From Bin55 sp965205545 (lineage in GTDB: Bacteria; Pseudomonadota; Gammaproteobacteria; Pseudomonadales; Azotimanducaceae), in NCBI GenBank assembly GCA_965205545.1, contig OZ242170.1, positions 62,001 through 126,000 of the forward strand: 64,000 nucleotides of DNA. Reading direction: 5' to 3'. The position numbers and the translations under genes were made by a program. Shown here in pieces: positions 35,932 through 44,536 of the stretch (position 1 is its first letter; each line of letters opens with the position of its first letter). The notes beneath the pieces are model-generated. The model did no database searches. It was not told the DNA's origin and was given only the letters and a program-made list of their open reading frames with translations.

Positions 35932-36960
35932 ATGTCGGTAGCTGTCATTGGTGCTGGAAACTTCGGCACAGTCATCGCGAACAATATTGCCGGCAACGGC
36001 ACGCCGACGCGTTTGTGGATGCGTGATGAAGAGCAGTTGGCAGACATGCGCAAACACAATGAGAATCGTCGATATCTCCCGGGTCATGCGATCCACCGCA
36101 ACATCATTCCAACAACAGATCTTGAGCAAGCTGTCTCATCAAGCGAGCTCGTTTTTGTAACCGTCCCAAGCTCATCGTTTCGACAGGTCGCGCGCGACAT
36201 TGGAATTCACTTGAAGAACGGCACCTACGCCGTAAGCGCTACCAAGGGCGTGGAAGCCGAGACGTTCAAACTCATGAGCGAAATATTGGCTGAAGAACTG
36301 CCACCAAGTTCGGTAGGGGTATTGAGTGGTCCGAACTTGGCAGAGGAAATTGCAGCCGGCAAGTTTGCCGGAACTGTAATAGCCAGTGGCGACGGAACGC
36401 TGCGCGAACTGGTTCAGGAAAGGCTCAGTAGCGCAACTTTCCGGGTATATTCGAGCGAGGACGTGTACGGCGTTGAATTGGGTGGCGCACTCAAGAACAT
36501 CTATGCGATTATCTGCGGCATTGCCACTGCTCTTGACCTCGGGCAGAATGCCATCTCCTTGGTCATCACCCGTAGCCTAGTGGAGATGAGCCGATTTGCT
36601 GAGGCGATGAAAGGCAATCCCTACACATTTTTGGGATTGGCAGGAGTAGGCGATCTCGTCGCGACCTGCACATCTCCTCACTCGCGAAACTACCAATTGG
36701 GCTATCACATAGCCTCCGGTCTGAGTCTAGAGGACGCCATGGCTCGGCTTGGTAAACTTGCCGAGGGCGTAAATACGCTAAAAGCCGTCTACCAGAGAAA
36801 CTTGGAAATGCGCCTCTATATGCCGCTTGCCGATGCTTTGTATCGAGTTCTTTTCGACGAAGAGGACCTGCAAGCGACCATCGTGGACCTGATGACAACG
36901 GAGCAGAAGAGCGACGTTGAATTTGCCGAACAACACACGTCAACGAATGCACCTAGATAG
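35932..36960 (+). CDS. gpsA: Glycerol-3-phosphate dehydrogenase [NAD(P)+]
   Basis: 342 residues. N-terminal GAGNFGTVIANNIAGNG is the dinucleotide loop. The family motif SGPNLAEEIAAGK and the catalytic lysine region ELGGALKNIYAI follow. GVGDLVATCTSPHSRNY is the usual C-terminal landmark. It makes sn-glycerol-3-phosphate for phospholipid synthesis in the cytoplasm. Eleven bases after htpG, and the next gene overlaps its 3' end. Confidence 0.96.
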   Translation: MSVAVIGAGNFGTVIANNIAGNGTPTRLWMRDEEQLADMRKHNENRRYLPGHAIHRNIIPTTDLEQAVSSSELVFVTVPSSSFRQVARDIGIHLKNGTYAVSATKGVEAETFKLMSEILAEELPPSSVGVLSGPNLAEEIAAGKFAGTVIASGDGTLRELVQERLSSATFRVYSSEDVYGVELGGALKNIYAIICGIATALDLGQNAISLVITRSLVEMSRFAEAMKGNPYTFLGLAGVGDLVATCTSPHSRNYQLGYHIASGLSLEDAMARLGKLAEGVNTLKAVYQRNLEMRLYMPLADALYRVLFDEEDLQATIVDLMTTEQKSDVEFAEQHTSTNAPR

Positions 36961-37870
36961 ATTTGGTGTAGCTGCACCTGCGTCTGGATGGGCTTTGGTC
37001 GCCTGCTTGTGTGCAGGTCATGTGCTGGCAGATGATGTTCTTTTGGAGAAAATCCCTCGGTCAACCATCACTGACTCCTATTCGGCGACTGAAGTGGAGC
37101 CATACGATTTCGTCTATGCTCCCGTCGAAAAGGTCAAGCGAGAAATCACATTCGAGCGGGTGGCTCGAGTTGAAGGTCTAGTTCGACATGTCACCTATCA
37201 GATGTCGTCGGATGTGAACCGAGACGATGCATTGGATTGGTATCGCGATCAAATTCAATCAATCGGCGGACGTGTCGTTTTTGAATGCGATGGTCGAGAT
37301 TGCGGACGCGCAACTATTTGGGCGAACGAAATATTCAAGCAGAGGGTGCTCGCTACCGTTGACTCCAAACAGCATTATTTGGCGGGCGAGTTGGGTGGCG
37401 AAGACAACCACGAATTGTTTGCCGTATACATCGTGGAACGTGGAAACCAGACGGTGTACTCGCATGTGGTCCGAGTGTCGGTAGAGGGCAATTTGCAGCT
37501 TGGCGACAATCAGGATTTTTCGGGTGCGTTGGCCCGCCATGGCTTTGTCGTTGTCGATGGTGTTGTTCCTAACCGCTATGGTGTGCTCTCGTCGGAGGCA
37601 ATCGATCGTTTGACCAGCCTGTCAAGTCAGTTAGATGACTTCAAAAACGAGATCATCTATGTCCTGTGCCATGTGAACGGTTCTAGACCAGTGGATCAAC
37701 TTATCCAAGAGTCCGAGTCCTGTGCAGAGGCAGCAGTCGCCGCGCTCAAGGGAGAAAGCGAGTACGACGTTAGACCGTTTGGTGTTGGACCGCTCGCGCC
37801 GTTGGCAGATGCCACTCCCAAGTCGCGTGTCGAAGTCGTCATACCCAAACTGCTTCGGCGAGAACCTTGA
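36947..37870 (+). CDS. DUF4892-type exported protein
   Basis: About 307 residues from ATG 36947, which overlaps the end of gpsA. A signal peptide is visible (GWALVACLCAGHVLAD). The conserved core includes YQMSSDVNRDDALDWYRDQI, CDGRDCGRATIWAN, HYLAGEL and YIVERGN, matching DUF4892 proteins of Pseudomonas and relatives. The C-terminal third (GVLSSEAIDRLTSL and beyond) looks like a short OmpA-like peptidoglycan-binding fold. It is probably periplasmic and cell-envelope associated; no activity is known. Confidence 0.72.
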   Translation: MHLDRFGVAAPASGWALVACLCAGHVLADDVLLEKIPRSTITDSYSATEVEPYDFVYAPVEKVKREITFERVARVEGLVRHVTYQMSSDVNRDDALDWYRDQIQSIGGRVVFECDGRDCGRATIWANEIFKQRVLATVDSKQHYLAGELGGEDNHELFAVYIVERGNQTVYSHVVRVSVEGNLQLGDNQDFSGALARHGFVVVDGVVPNRYGVLSSEAIDRLTSLSSQLDDFKNEIIYVLCHVNGSRPVDQLIQESESCAEAAVAALKGESEYDVRPFGVGPLAPLADATPKSRVEVVIPKLLRREP

Positions 37871-37927
37871 CACCCCCGAACATCGCTTCGCGCGAGAATT
37901 AGCCTGTTGAAGCCGGCCCATTGAGCC

Positions 37928-39007
37928 ATGGCGGGTAACACGTTCGGACAAGCCTTCACCGTCACCACATTTGGCGAGAGCCACGGATTGGCAATGGGCG
38001 CGGTAGTGGATGGATGCCCGCCAAATCTCGAATTGTCGGAAGCGGATCTCATGGAAGACCTGGAGCGACGCCGACCGGGTCGCACCGCCTATACGACCCA
38101 ACGGCAGGAGAGCGACCAAGTCAGGATCCTGTCTGGGGTTTTCGAAGGAAAGACAACAGGTACACCCATTGGTCTTGTTATAGAGAACACCGATCAACGC
38201 TCGCGAGACTATGACGCGACCAAGAATGTCTATAGGCCTGCTCACGCGGATTTCACGTATGACAAGAAGTACGGCATTCGAGACTATCGGGGAGGAGGCC
38301 GGGCTTCTGCGCGGGAAACCACGATGCGGGTCGCGGCAGGCGCGATTGCAAAGAAGTACCTTAGTTCGGAATTTGGCACGCGCATTCAGGGCTATCTTGC
38401 ACAAATCGGCCACATCGTGCTGAACGACAAATCACTTGAAAATGTCCGCCACAGCGCTTTCTTTTCTCCTGACTCCACTCGAGAGGGCGAAGTCGCTGAG
38501 TTCATAGACGAGCTTCGCGAAGCGGGTGACTCGATTGGCGCAAAGGTTGGCATATTGGCTTCCAACGTTCCCATTGGACTTGGTGAACCTGTATTTGCCA
38601 AGTTGGATGCAGAACTGGCTTCGGCGCTGATGGGCATCAACGCTGTTAAGGCGGTTGCGCTTGGAGAGGGGTTTGATGTCGTTGCCAAACGAGGATCCGA
38701 ACATCGGGACGAAATCTCAAGTGACGGGTTCCTGTCGAATCGAGCCGGAGGAACATTGGGTGGCATTTCTTCAGGGCAGGACATCCGAGTGTCCATCGCG
38801 CTCAAGCCAACTTCCAGCATTGCCAAGCCAGGAAAGAGCATCGATCGCGAGAGTCGTGAAGTAGAAGTGTCTACTAGTGGCCGGCATGATCCGTGTGTGG
38901 GAATACGTGCTGTACCGATCGCTGAAGCAATGGTTGCGTTAGTTTTGATGGACCATGTCATGAGGGATCGAGGTCAGACCGGTGCCAGTGCACAACGAGA
39001 TTCCTGA
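37928..39007 (+). CDS. aroC: Chorismate synthase
   Basis: 359 residues. The three family signatures are present: TFGESHGLAMGAVVDGCPP, a RPAHADFTYDKKYG-like region with DYRGGGRASARETTMR, and RHDPCVGIRAVPIAEAM near the end. It converts EPSP to chorismate using reduced FMN. Standard bifurcation enzyme of aromatic biosynthesis, in its usual position after gpsA-linked envelope genes. Confidence 0.97.
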   Translation: MAGNTFGQAFTVTTFGESHGLAMGAVVDGCPPNLELSEADLMEDLERRRPGRTAYTTQRQESDQVRILSGVFEGKTTGTPIGLVIENTDQRSRDYDATKNVYRPAHADFTYDKKYGIRDYRGGGRASARETTMRVAAGAIAKKYLSSEFGTRIQGYLAQIGHIVLNDKSLENVRHSAFFSPDSTREGEVAEFIDELREAGDSIGAKVGILASNVPIGLGEPVFAKLDAELASALMGINAVKAVALGEGFDVVAKRGSEHRDEISSDGFLSNRAGGTLGGISSGQDIRVSIALKPTSSIAKPGKSIDRESREVEVSTSGRHDPCVGIRAVPIAEAMVALVLMDHVMRDRGQTGASAQRDS

Positions 39008-39024
39008 CCCGCGTTTACTGAACA

Positions 39025-39072
39025 CTAACAATTAGCCTAACAAGTGGGCTAACAACTAGGCTAACAAATAGC
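39025..39072 (+). repeat. Four tandem 12-bp repeats upstream of the TonB receptor
   Basis: CTAACAATTAGC, CTAACAAGTGGG, CTAACAACTAGG and CTAACAAATAGC follow each other with no gap; the first seven bases are identical in all four units. The block ends 82 bases before the receptor start codon. A weak promoter-like pair, TTGAAA (39082-39087) and TACTTT (39103-39108), lies just downstream, so the repeats may be an operator array for a regulator sensing phosphate, phytate or iron. They could also be a simple expansion product. Confidence 0.7.
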
Positions 39073-39154
39073 CAAAAACGGTTGAAAGTGTCATTAATTT
39101 GTTACTTTTCGCCACTATCTTGCGCGCAATTGTTGCAGCCATGCAGGTTGTCAA

Positions 39155-41989
39155 GTGCGAAAATCTCGAACTTCTATCACGCTACTAGGATGTCTTTGGT
39201 TCTCCATCGCGTCTCTAATGGCGTCAACATCTCTTGCCGAAAACATGGGCGCCTTGGAAGGAAAGGTCGTTGATGCAAGCGGCCAAGTCCATTTCAGTGG
39301 AGCACAAGTGCGCATCAATGAACTCGACCGTGAGGTCTTCAGCAACAGTGCGGGAGAGTTCAAATTCGAAAGCGTTCCCGCAGGGAACTACACGTTGGTC
39401 GTTCACTACATTGGTGCTGACAAAGTTGAAACGAACGTTAGCGTGCAGGCTGATGAAGTCCATCAAGTTGAGGTGAAGGTTGGTGCAAACGTTGAACACA
39501 TGGAAAACGTCATCGTGTACGGGCAGGCAGCCGGTGCAAGCAGTGCACTCAACCAGCAACGCGCTGCAGACGGAATTCTGTCGGTTCTGACATCCGACGC
39601 CATCGGACAATTTCCGGACGCCAACGTCAGCGAAGCTTTGCAGCGTGTACCTGGAGTGTTCATCGAACGCGACCAAGGAGAGGGCAGATTTGTTGGGATA
39701 CGTGGTCTCGAACCTGATTTCAACACAGCGAAGATCAATGGCGTACACATTCCCGCACCAGAGCGGGATCGACGGTCCGTAGCATTGGACGTAATCCCCT
39801 CAGACCTCCTCGAACGAGTGGAAGTTAGCAAGTCGGTTACTCCTGACAAAGACGGCGATGCAATTGGCGGCTCGATAGACATCAAGAGTCTTTCGGCTTT
39901 CGATCGACGTGGGCAGCACTTCTCGCTAACCGCGAAATCCGACTTCAATACATTGCAGGGCGAATCCAGCCCTAAAGCAAATGCGAGTTATACAAACATC
40001 CTGCAGACTTCCCACGGTGACTTGGGAGTAGCCTTTGCGATGTCGTGGCAAGAGCGCAATTTTGGATCCGACAACGTAGAGACAGATGGCGGCTGGGTAG
40101 CGGACATAGAAGACTCAGGCTTTCGCGGCGCAGAAGAAATCGAGCAACGCGACTATCAGATTACTCGCAAGCGGATTGGCTACGCGGCTAATCTCGACTG
40201 GATCACAGATGCAAACACGCATCTTTATGTGCGTTTGCTCAAAAGTGACTTTTCCGATCAAGAATATCGGCAACGCATCGAATACAAGCTCGATAAAGGT
40301 GATCTGGAGTCCATTGACAACAACTCCGCGATTTGGAGCGATATCGATATGGACCGTGAACTCAAGGACCGCTACGAGACTCAAGACATTTTTTCGCTTG
40401 TAGCTGGTGGCGAGAGCGAAGTTCAAGATTGGATGATCAATTACGAACTTGGATTTTCAACGGCATCGGAAGACGAACCTAACCGCTATGACATACAGTT
40501 TTCTGAGGACGACGCCGTTGAGGAGGCAGGTTATACATCTATGGGTCGAACGCCGAGGCTGTTCTACTCGCCAAACGGGGGAGATCCCTCAAATTTTGAG
40601 TTTGATGAATTGGTCGAAGAGAACAATTTCACGGACGATGAGCAAACTTCCCTGCGCCTTGACTTGCGCCGAGATGTCATGGTTGGAGATTTCGACGGCT
40701 ACTTCAAATTCGGCGTACACCATAGAATGCGTGAGAAGACCGACGATACTAACGCGATCACCTACGATGGAGGTTTCCCCGGAGACCCCACGCTCGCCGA
40801 CTTCACGACGAGTTCGTCTTTGGACTATGATCTCGGTTCTTTCGGTCCAACCATCGATGTATCAGCGCTCACTGCTTACGTAGCAGCCAACAAGAGCTCA
40901 TTCGACATCGATCAAGACAACACTGTTCTGGATTCTGCCCGTGATTACCGGATTGACGAGGACATTCTTGCTCTCTACGCCATGCATAGAGTCAACATCG
41001 GCGATTTTCGAGTCGTGTACGGGTTGCGTCGTGAAGCCACCGAGTCTGTTCTCAACGGCTTCAGTGTCATAGAAGACAACGGAGATCCCAATATCACGCC
41101 GATTTCATTCAACAAGGACTATGAACACTGGTTGCCAAGTGTTACGGTACGGTACAAGCAAAACGAAAAGAGCATAATCAGGTTTGGATTGAGCCAGACC
41201 GTTGCTCGACCATCGTTTGGCAAGATCAATCCATCTCCTGACAAGGTGGAAATCGATGACGAAGACATCGAAATTGAAGCTGGAAATGCCTACTTGGACC
41301 CCTACGAATCCACTAATTTCGATATATCCTTCGAGCACTATCCCGACGACCGCCTAAGCGCGTTCTCTGTAGGGTTCTTTAGCAAATCCATCAACAATTT
41401 CATCTACATTGGAGACGTTAGCGATGTCGTTGATATTCGGCAGTGGACTCAAGGAGTAGATACCTCTGGCATTACTGACTCCGACGTCATACAACCGTTG
41501 AATGGCGACAGGGCTAGTCTTTGGGGAATAGAAGCTAGTTGGACTAAGCGGCTGAGTGAGTTAGGAGCGCCATGGGACAAGATCATTCTCTCGCTTAATG
41601 GCACCTATACGTCTAGCAAGGCAGACTTGGGTGCAGATGTGGGTCGCGACTCAGACATACCCTTACCTGGCCAGGCCAAAATTGTTGGCAATGCGATCAT
41701 CGGGTTTGAGCACAGAAACTGGGACTTCAGGTTGGCTTATGCCTACAAGGGTGAGAGAACGATTGAAGTCGATCTATCGGATCCAGGGAACGATTTGATC
41801 CAAGAACCTCGCAGCCAGCTTGACTTTACGGCACGGTTCGACGTTGACGATCATTGGCAGGTTTTCTTGAATGCTGCGAACTTGACCAATCAACCGTTCT
41901 ACACCTATCACGGCTCGGGCGCATTCAATGGGCAGTACGAGGAGTATGGTCGTTCCATTGCGCTCGGTGTCACCCTGCGGAGCCTATAG
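39155..41989 (+). CDS. TonB-dependent outer-membrane receptor (TonB-Xanth-Caul class)
   Basis: 944 residues from GTG 39155, with a signal peptide (TSITLLGCLWFSIASLMA). An N-terminal carboxypeptidase-like regulatory domain comes first (GALEGKVVDASGQVHF, AGEFKFESVPAGNYTLVV). The plug has IGQFPDANVSEALQRVPGVF and FVGIRGLEPDFNTAKING. A 22-strand barrel follows, ending with an aromatic-poor but typical GRSIALGVTLRSL. The class usually imports oligosaccharides or phosphate compounds. The beta-propeller phytase right after it suggests inositol-phosphate or other organophosphate uptake. Confidence 0.93.
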   Translation: MRKSRTSITLLGCLWFSIASLMASTSLAENMGALEGKVVDASGQVHFSGAQVRINELDREVFSNSAGEFKFESVPAGNYTLVVHYIGADKVETNVSVQADEVHQVEVKVGANVEHMENVIVYGQAAGASSALNQQRAADGILSVLTSDAIGQFPDANVSEALQRVPGVFIERDQGEGRFVGIRGLEPDFNTAKINGVHIPAPERDRRSVALDVIPSDLLERVEVSKSVTPDKDGDAIGGSIDIKSLSAFDRRGQHFSLTAKSDFNTLQGESSPKANASYTNILQTSHGDLGVAFAMSWQERNFGSDNVETDGGWVADIEDSGFRGAEEIEQRDYQITRKRIGYAANLDWITDANTHLYVRLLKSDFSDQEYRQRIEYKLDKGDLESIDNNSAIWSDIDMDRELKDRYETQDIFSLVAGGESEVQDWMINYELGFSTASEDEPNRYDIQFSEDDAVEEAGYTSMGRTPRLFYSPNGGDPSNFEFDELVEENNFTDDEQTSLRLDLRRDVMVGDFDGYFKFGVHHRMREKTDDTNAITYDGGFPGDPTLADFTTSSSLDYDLGSFGPTIDVSALTAYVAANKSSFDIDQDNTVLDSARDYRIDEDILALYAMHRVNIGDFRVVYGLRREATESVLNGFSVIEDNGDPNITPISFNKDYEHWLPSVTVRYKQNEKSIIRFGLSQTVARPSFGKINPSPDKVEIDDEDIEIEAGNAYLDPYESTNFDISFEHYPDDRLSAFSVGFFSKSINNFIYIGDVSDVVDIRQWTQGVDTSGITDSDVIQPLNGDRASLWGIEASWTKRLSELGAPWDKIILSLNGTYTSSKADLGADVGRDSDIPLPGQAKIVGNAIIGFEHRNWDFRLAYAYKGERTIEVDLSDPGNDLIQEPRSQLDFTARFDVDDHWQVFLNAANLTNQPFYTYHGSGAFNGQYEEYGRSIALGVTLRSL

Positions 41990-42005
41990 GTCTTCAAAGA
42001 TATCG

Positions 42006-42033
42006 CCGACAGGACATGTACACGTCCTGTCGG
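42006..42033 (+). promoter_or_regulatory. Perfect 10-bp stem hairpin between receptor and phytase
   Basis: CCGACAGGAC, loop ATGTACAC, GTCCTGTCGG. The descending arm ends on the first base of the GTG taken as the phytase start, so the structure could limit ribosome access to that start, or act as a partial terminator; the only T run (TTTT) lies about 20 bases further. Confidence 0.55.
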
Positions 42034-43061
42034 TGAGCCTGTTGCTCGTTTTCGTCGCGTCATGCGGCAGCCAGACCAGCTATCCGACCGTTTCAGCATT
42101 TGTTGAGACGGAAAGCGTTGCGAGCCCTGGAGATGCAGCTGACGATCCTGCTATCTGGGTCCATCCAAGCGACCCTGAAAGAAGTTTGGTGCTTGGTACA
42201 AACAAGCGCAAAGGCTTGGAAGTGTACGATCTCGAAGGAAAGCGCGTTCAGTCGTTAGATGTAGGCAATCTCAACAACATTGACGTGCGACAGAATGTTG
42301 CGTGGGGATCACGCGCGGTTGACATAGCCGTAGCCACAAATCGTTCAGACCAGAGCTTGGTTCTTTTCTTCCTCGAGCGACAAACGGGTTTCATTGACAT
42401 AGAGGCGAGCGAGAGGATTTCTCTGGATCTCAAGGAGCCCTATGGCGTCTGCCTGTTCGCGAGCGGGTCGGAGCTGTTTGCATTTGTGAACGACAAAAAT
42501 GGCATGTTTCAGCAGTGGCAACTTGCGCCAAATGCAGAGAGCGCTGTAGTGCTCACCTTCACAGTTGATTCGCAGCCTGAAGGCTGCGTCGTCGATGACT
42601 TTACACAAACTCTTTACTATGGCGAGGAGGGGAAGGGAGTCTGGAAGCGCGACGCATCGCCAGATTCCACGTCAGAAGCGCAGCTGATCGCGTCAGTTGA
42701 TGATGGTGCTCTTGTCGCCGACGTAGAAGGGATGGCCATCTATCGAACAAGCAATAACGCAGGATATCTGATAGTCTCCAGCCAAGGCGACGATTCCTTT
42801 GCGTTCTATGAATTGGGTGACGAAAATCGCTATGCGGGTTCGTTGCGCGTTGCCGAGTCGTCTGATGGGTTGATTGATGAAGTAACAGGAACCGATGGAA
42901 TCGACGCTACTGCTACCCGCTTGGGTTCCAGGTTTCCCGGCGGAATGCTTGTAGTGCAAGACGACCGAAACAGCGCGCCCAACGAAAACCAGTGCTTCAA
43001 ACTCATTGATTGGAGGGTAGTTGCGGACTCCTTGAACCTGCAACTTACTAGTAGCGACTAG
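42033..43061 (+). CDS. Beta-propeller phytase-like lipoprotein (3-phytase family)
   Basis: About 342 residues from GTG 42033. A short lipoprotein signal LLLVFVASCGSQ has the lipobox cysteine. The propeller carries DDPAIWVHPSDPERSLVLGT, GLEVYDLEG and LNNIDVR, hallmark calcium/phosphate site motifs of this phytase family, with later blades NKNGMFQ-like DKNGMFQQW, YYGEEGKGVWKRD and DVEGMAI. It would release phosphate from phytate at the cell surface. The start is uncertain: no canonical ribosome site, a very short signal, and an open frame reaching back into the receptor gene. It may be coupled to receptor translation. Confidence 0.85.
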   Translation: MSLLLVFVASCGSQTSYPTVSAFVETESVASPGDAADDPAIWVHPSDPERSLVLGTNKRKGLEVYDLEGKRVQSLDVGNLNNIDVRQNVAWGSRAVDIAVATNRSDQSLVLFFLERQTGFIDIEASERISLDLKEPYGVCLFASGSELFAFVNDKNGMFQQWQLAPNAESAVVLTFTVDSQPEGCVVDDFTQTLYYGEEGKGVWKRDASPDSTSEAQLIASVDDGALVADVEGMAIYRTSNNAGYLIVSSQGDDSFAFYELGDENRYAGSLRVAESSDGLIDEVTGTDGIDATATRLGSRFPGGMLVVQDDRNSAPNENQCFKLIDWRVVADSLNLQLTSSD

Positions 43062-43069
43062 AGAACTGA

Positions 43070-44290
43070 CTAATTCGCGAATCTTTTCGAGTCGCCAATT
43101 ACTCCCTCGTCTCTAAGTACGTCAAGGTCCTCGGCGCACAACGCCAGCTCGCTTGCCAGAACTTGGTCGGTGTGTTCGCCAAGTCGAGGTGGCGGTGCTA
43201 GGTCAACGCTAGAGTCCGACATGCGAGGAGCGAATCCTAGCATTGGAACAGTGCCATGTACGGGCAATTCCAAGTCCTTTACGAATCCTCGCTCAAGCAA
43301 ATGTTCGTTGTGGTGGAGTTCGGCCGTATCCAGGCAAGCTGAGCACGGTACTCCCGCGGATGCGATGGCCTCCATGGCTTGGTATTTCGTTAGTTCCTTG
43401 CACCAGTCGCAGATTACTTGGCGAAGTTCGTCGCCGTTCTTGGCACGGTCGGCATAGGTTAGGAATCTCGGGTCGACCAATAGGTCAGGGCGGTTGATTG
43501 CTGCACAAAGTCCATCCCAATGGTCGTTGTTTACAGGCATTAGGTAGATGTAGTCGTTGGGTCCGAACGGCTTGCAGGGATAGATGTCCACGGGCGGCAA
43601 TCCGCCTCGATTGCCGGTCCGAGGGGTCGCTTGAGTGCCCCAACGCGAACCAATGAACGCGCGAGTCCTCACGAAATAGGCCATTGCCTCCTGCATGGAG
43701 AGTTCGATTACTTGACCTTTGCCCGTTCGTTCCCGCTGGATGTAGGCTGCCAATATAGCCATGGCGGCTTGCACTCCAGTCCCTGAATCACCTGTAGTCG
43801 GGCCTGGCATCATGGGAGGACCATCGGGTTCACCAGTAATGGAAAAAGCTCCCGCAGCGGCTTGCGCAACCATGTCCATGCATCTGTAGCCCGAGTAGGG
43901 ACCCGTAGTGCCGAATCCCTTTATCCGTGCATAGATGATTTTGGGATGGATCTCGGCCAAGGTCTCATATTCAATGTCGAGTTTCTCGACGATGCCAGGT
44001 CCGTAGTTCTCGACGAACACGTCAAACTTTGGAACAAGATCCAGCAAGATTTGCCGACCTTTTTCTGACCGCAAGTTAAGTGCGAGACTCTTCTTGTTAG
44101 CGTTCCATGCGCAAAAGTAGGGCGAGTAGTCGTTTCTTTGACCTCCTCTAACACCTCTTCCGGGGTCCCCGTATTCGGGCGGTTCGATCTTCACGACATC
44201 GGCGCCAAGCCATGCAAGAGCTTGGGTACATGAGGTTCCAGCCTCATATTGGGTCATGTCAAGAATTCGTATGCCGTCGAGTGCTGCCAT
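43070..44290 (-). CDS. CaiB/BaiF-type CoA-transferase (family III)
   Basis: About 406 residues from ATG 44290 (MAALDGIRILDMTQYEAG), where the family begins; a frame start at 44407 adds 39 unconserved residues. Key features are LAWLGADVVKIEPPEYGDPGR, the catalytic Asp in YRCMDMVAQAAAGAFS, and GKGQVIELSMQEAM. The enzyme moves CoA between carboxylic acids such as carnitine, formate/oxalate, bile acids or branched acids. Substrate unknown. It is divergent from the ABC exporter genes and is probably part of an acid-activation step related to the acyl-CoA dehydrogenase seen earlier. Confidence 0.9.
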   Translation of the reverse strand: MAALDGIRILDMTQYEAGTSCTQALAWLGADVVKIEPPEYGDPGRGVRGGQRNDYSPYFCAWNANKKSLALNLRSEKGRQILLDLVPKFDVFVENYGPGIVEKLDIEYETLAEIHPKIIYARIKGFGTTGPYSGYRCMDMVAQAAAGAFSITGEPDGPPMMPGPTTGDSGTGVQAAMAILAAYIQRERTGKGQVIELSMQEAMAYFVRTRAFIGSRWGTQATPRTGNRGGLPPVDIYPCKPFGPNDYIYLMPVNNDHWDGLCAAINRPDLLVDPRFLTYADRAKNGDELRQVICDWCKELTKYQAMEAIASAGVPCSACLDTAELHHNEHLLERGFVKDLELPVHGTVPMLGFAPRMSDSSVDLAPPPRLGEHTDQVLASELALCAEDLDVLRDEGVIGDSKRFAN

Positions 44291-44536
44291 TGAGGTTCCA
44301 AGCTTCGCGTCTAGTAGGTGACTTCCGGGCGGAGTCCGAGTCGCTGTATGAAGTTCAATTATCTCAAATGTCCTCGACATGAAACGACTGGACATTGCAG
44401 CTCTCACATGCCGTTCAAGGCGGATTTTTGTGTAGATCTACGTTGTGAAACATACAATGAAATTGCTCATCTCTGGGCAACATCCTCTTCTTTGAATGTC
44501 TTGAACTGGTGTGTGCTTCCCTTGGTTGATTAGCTG

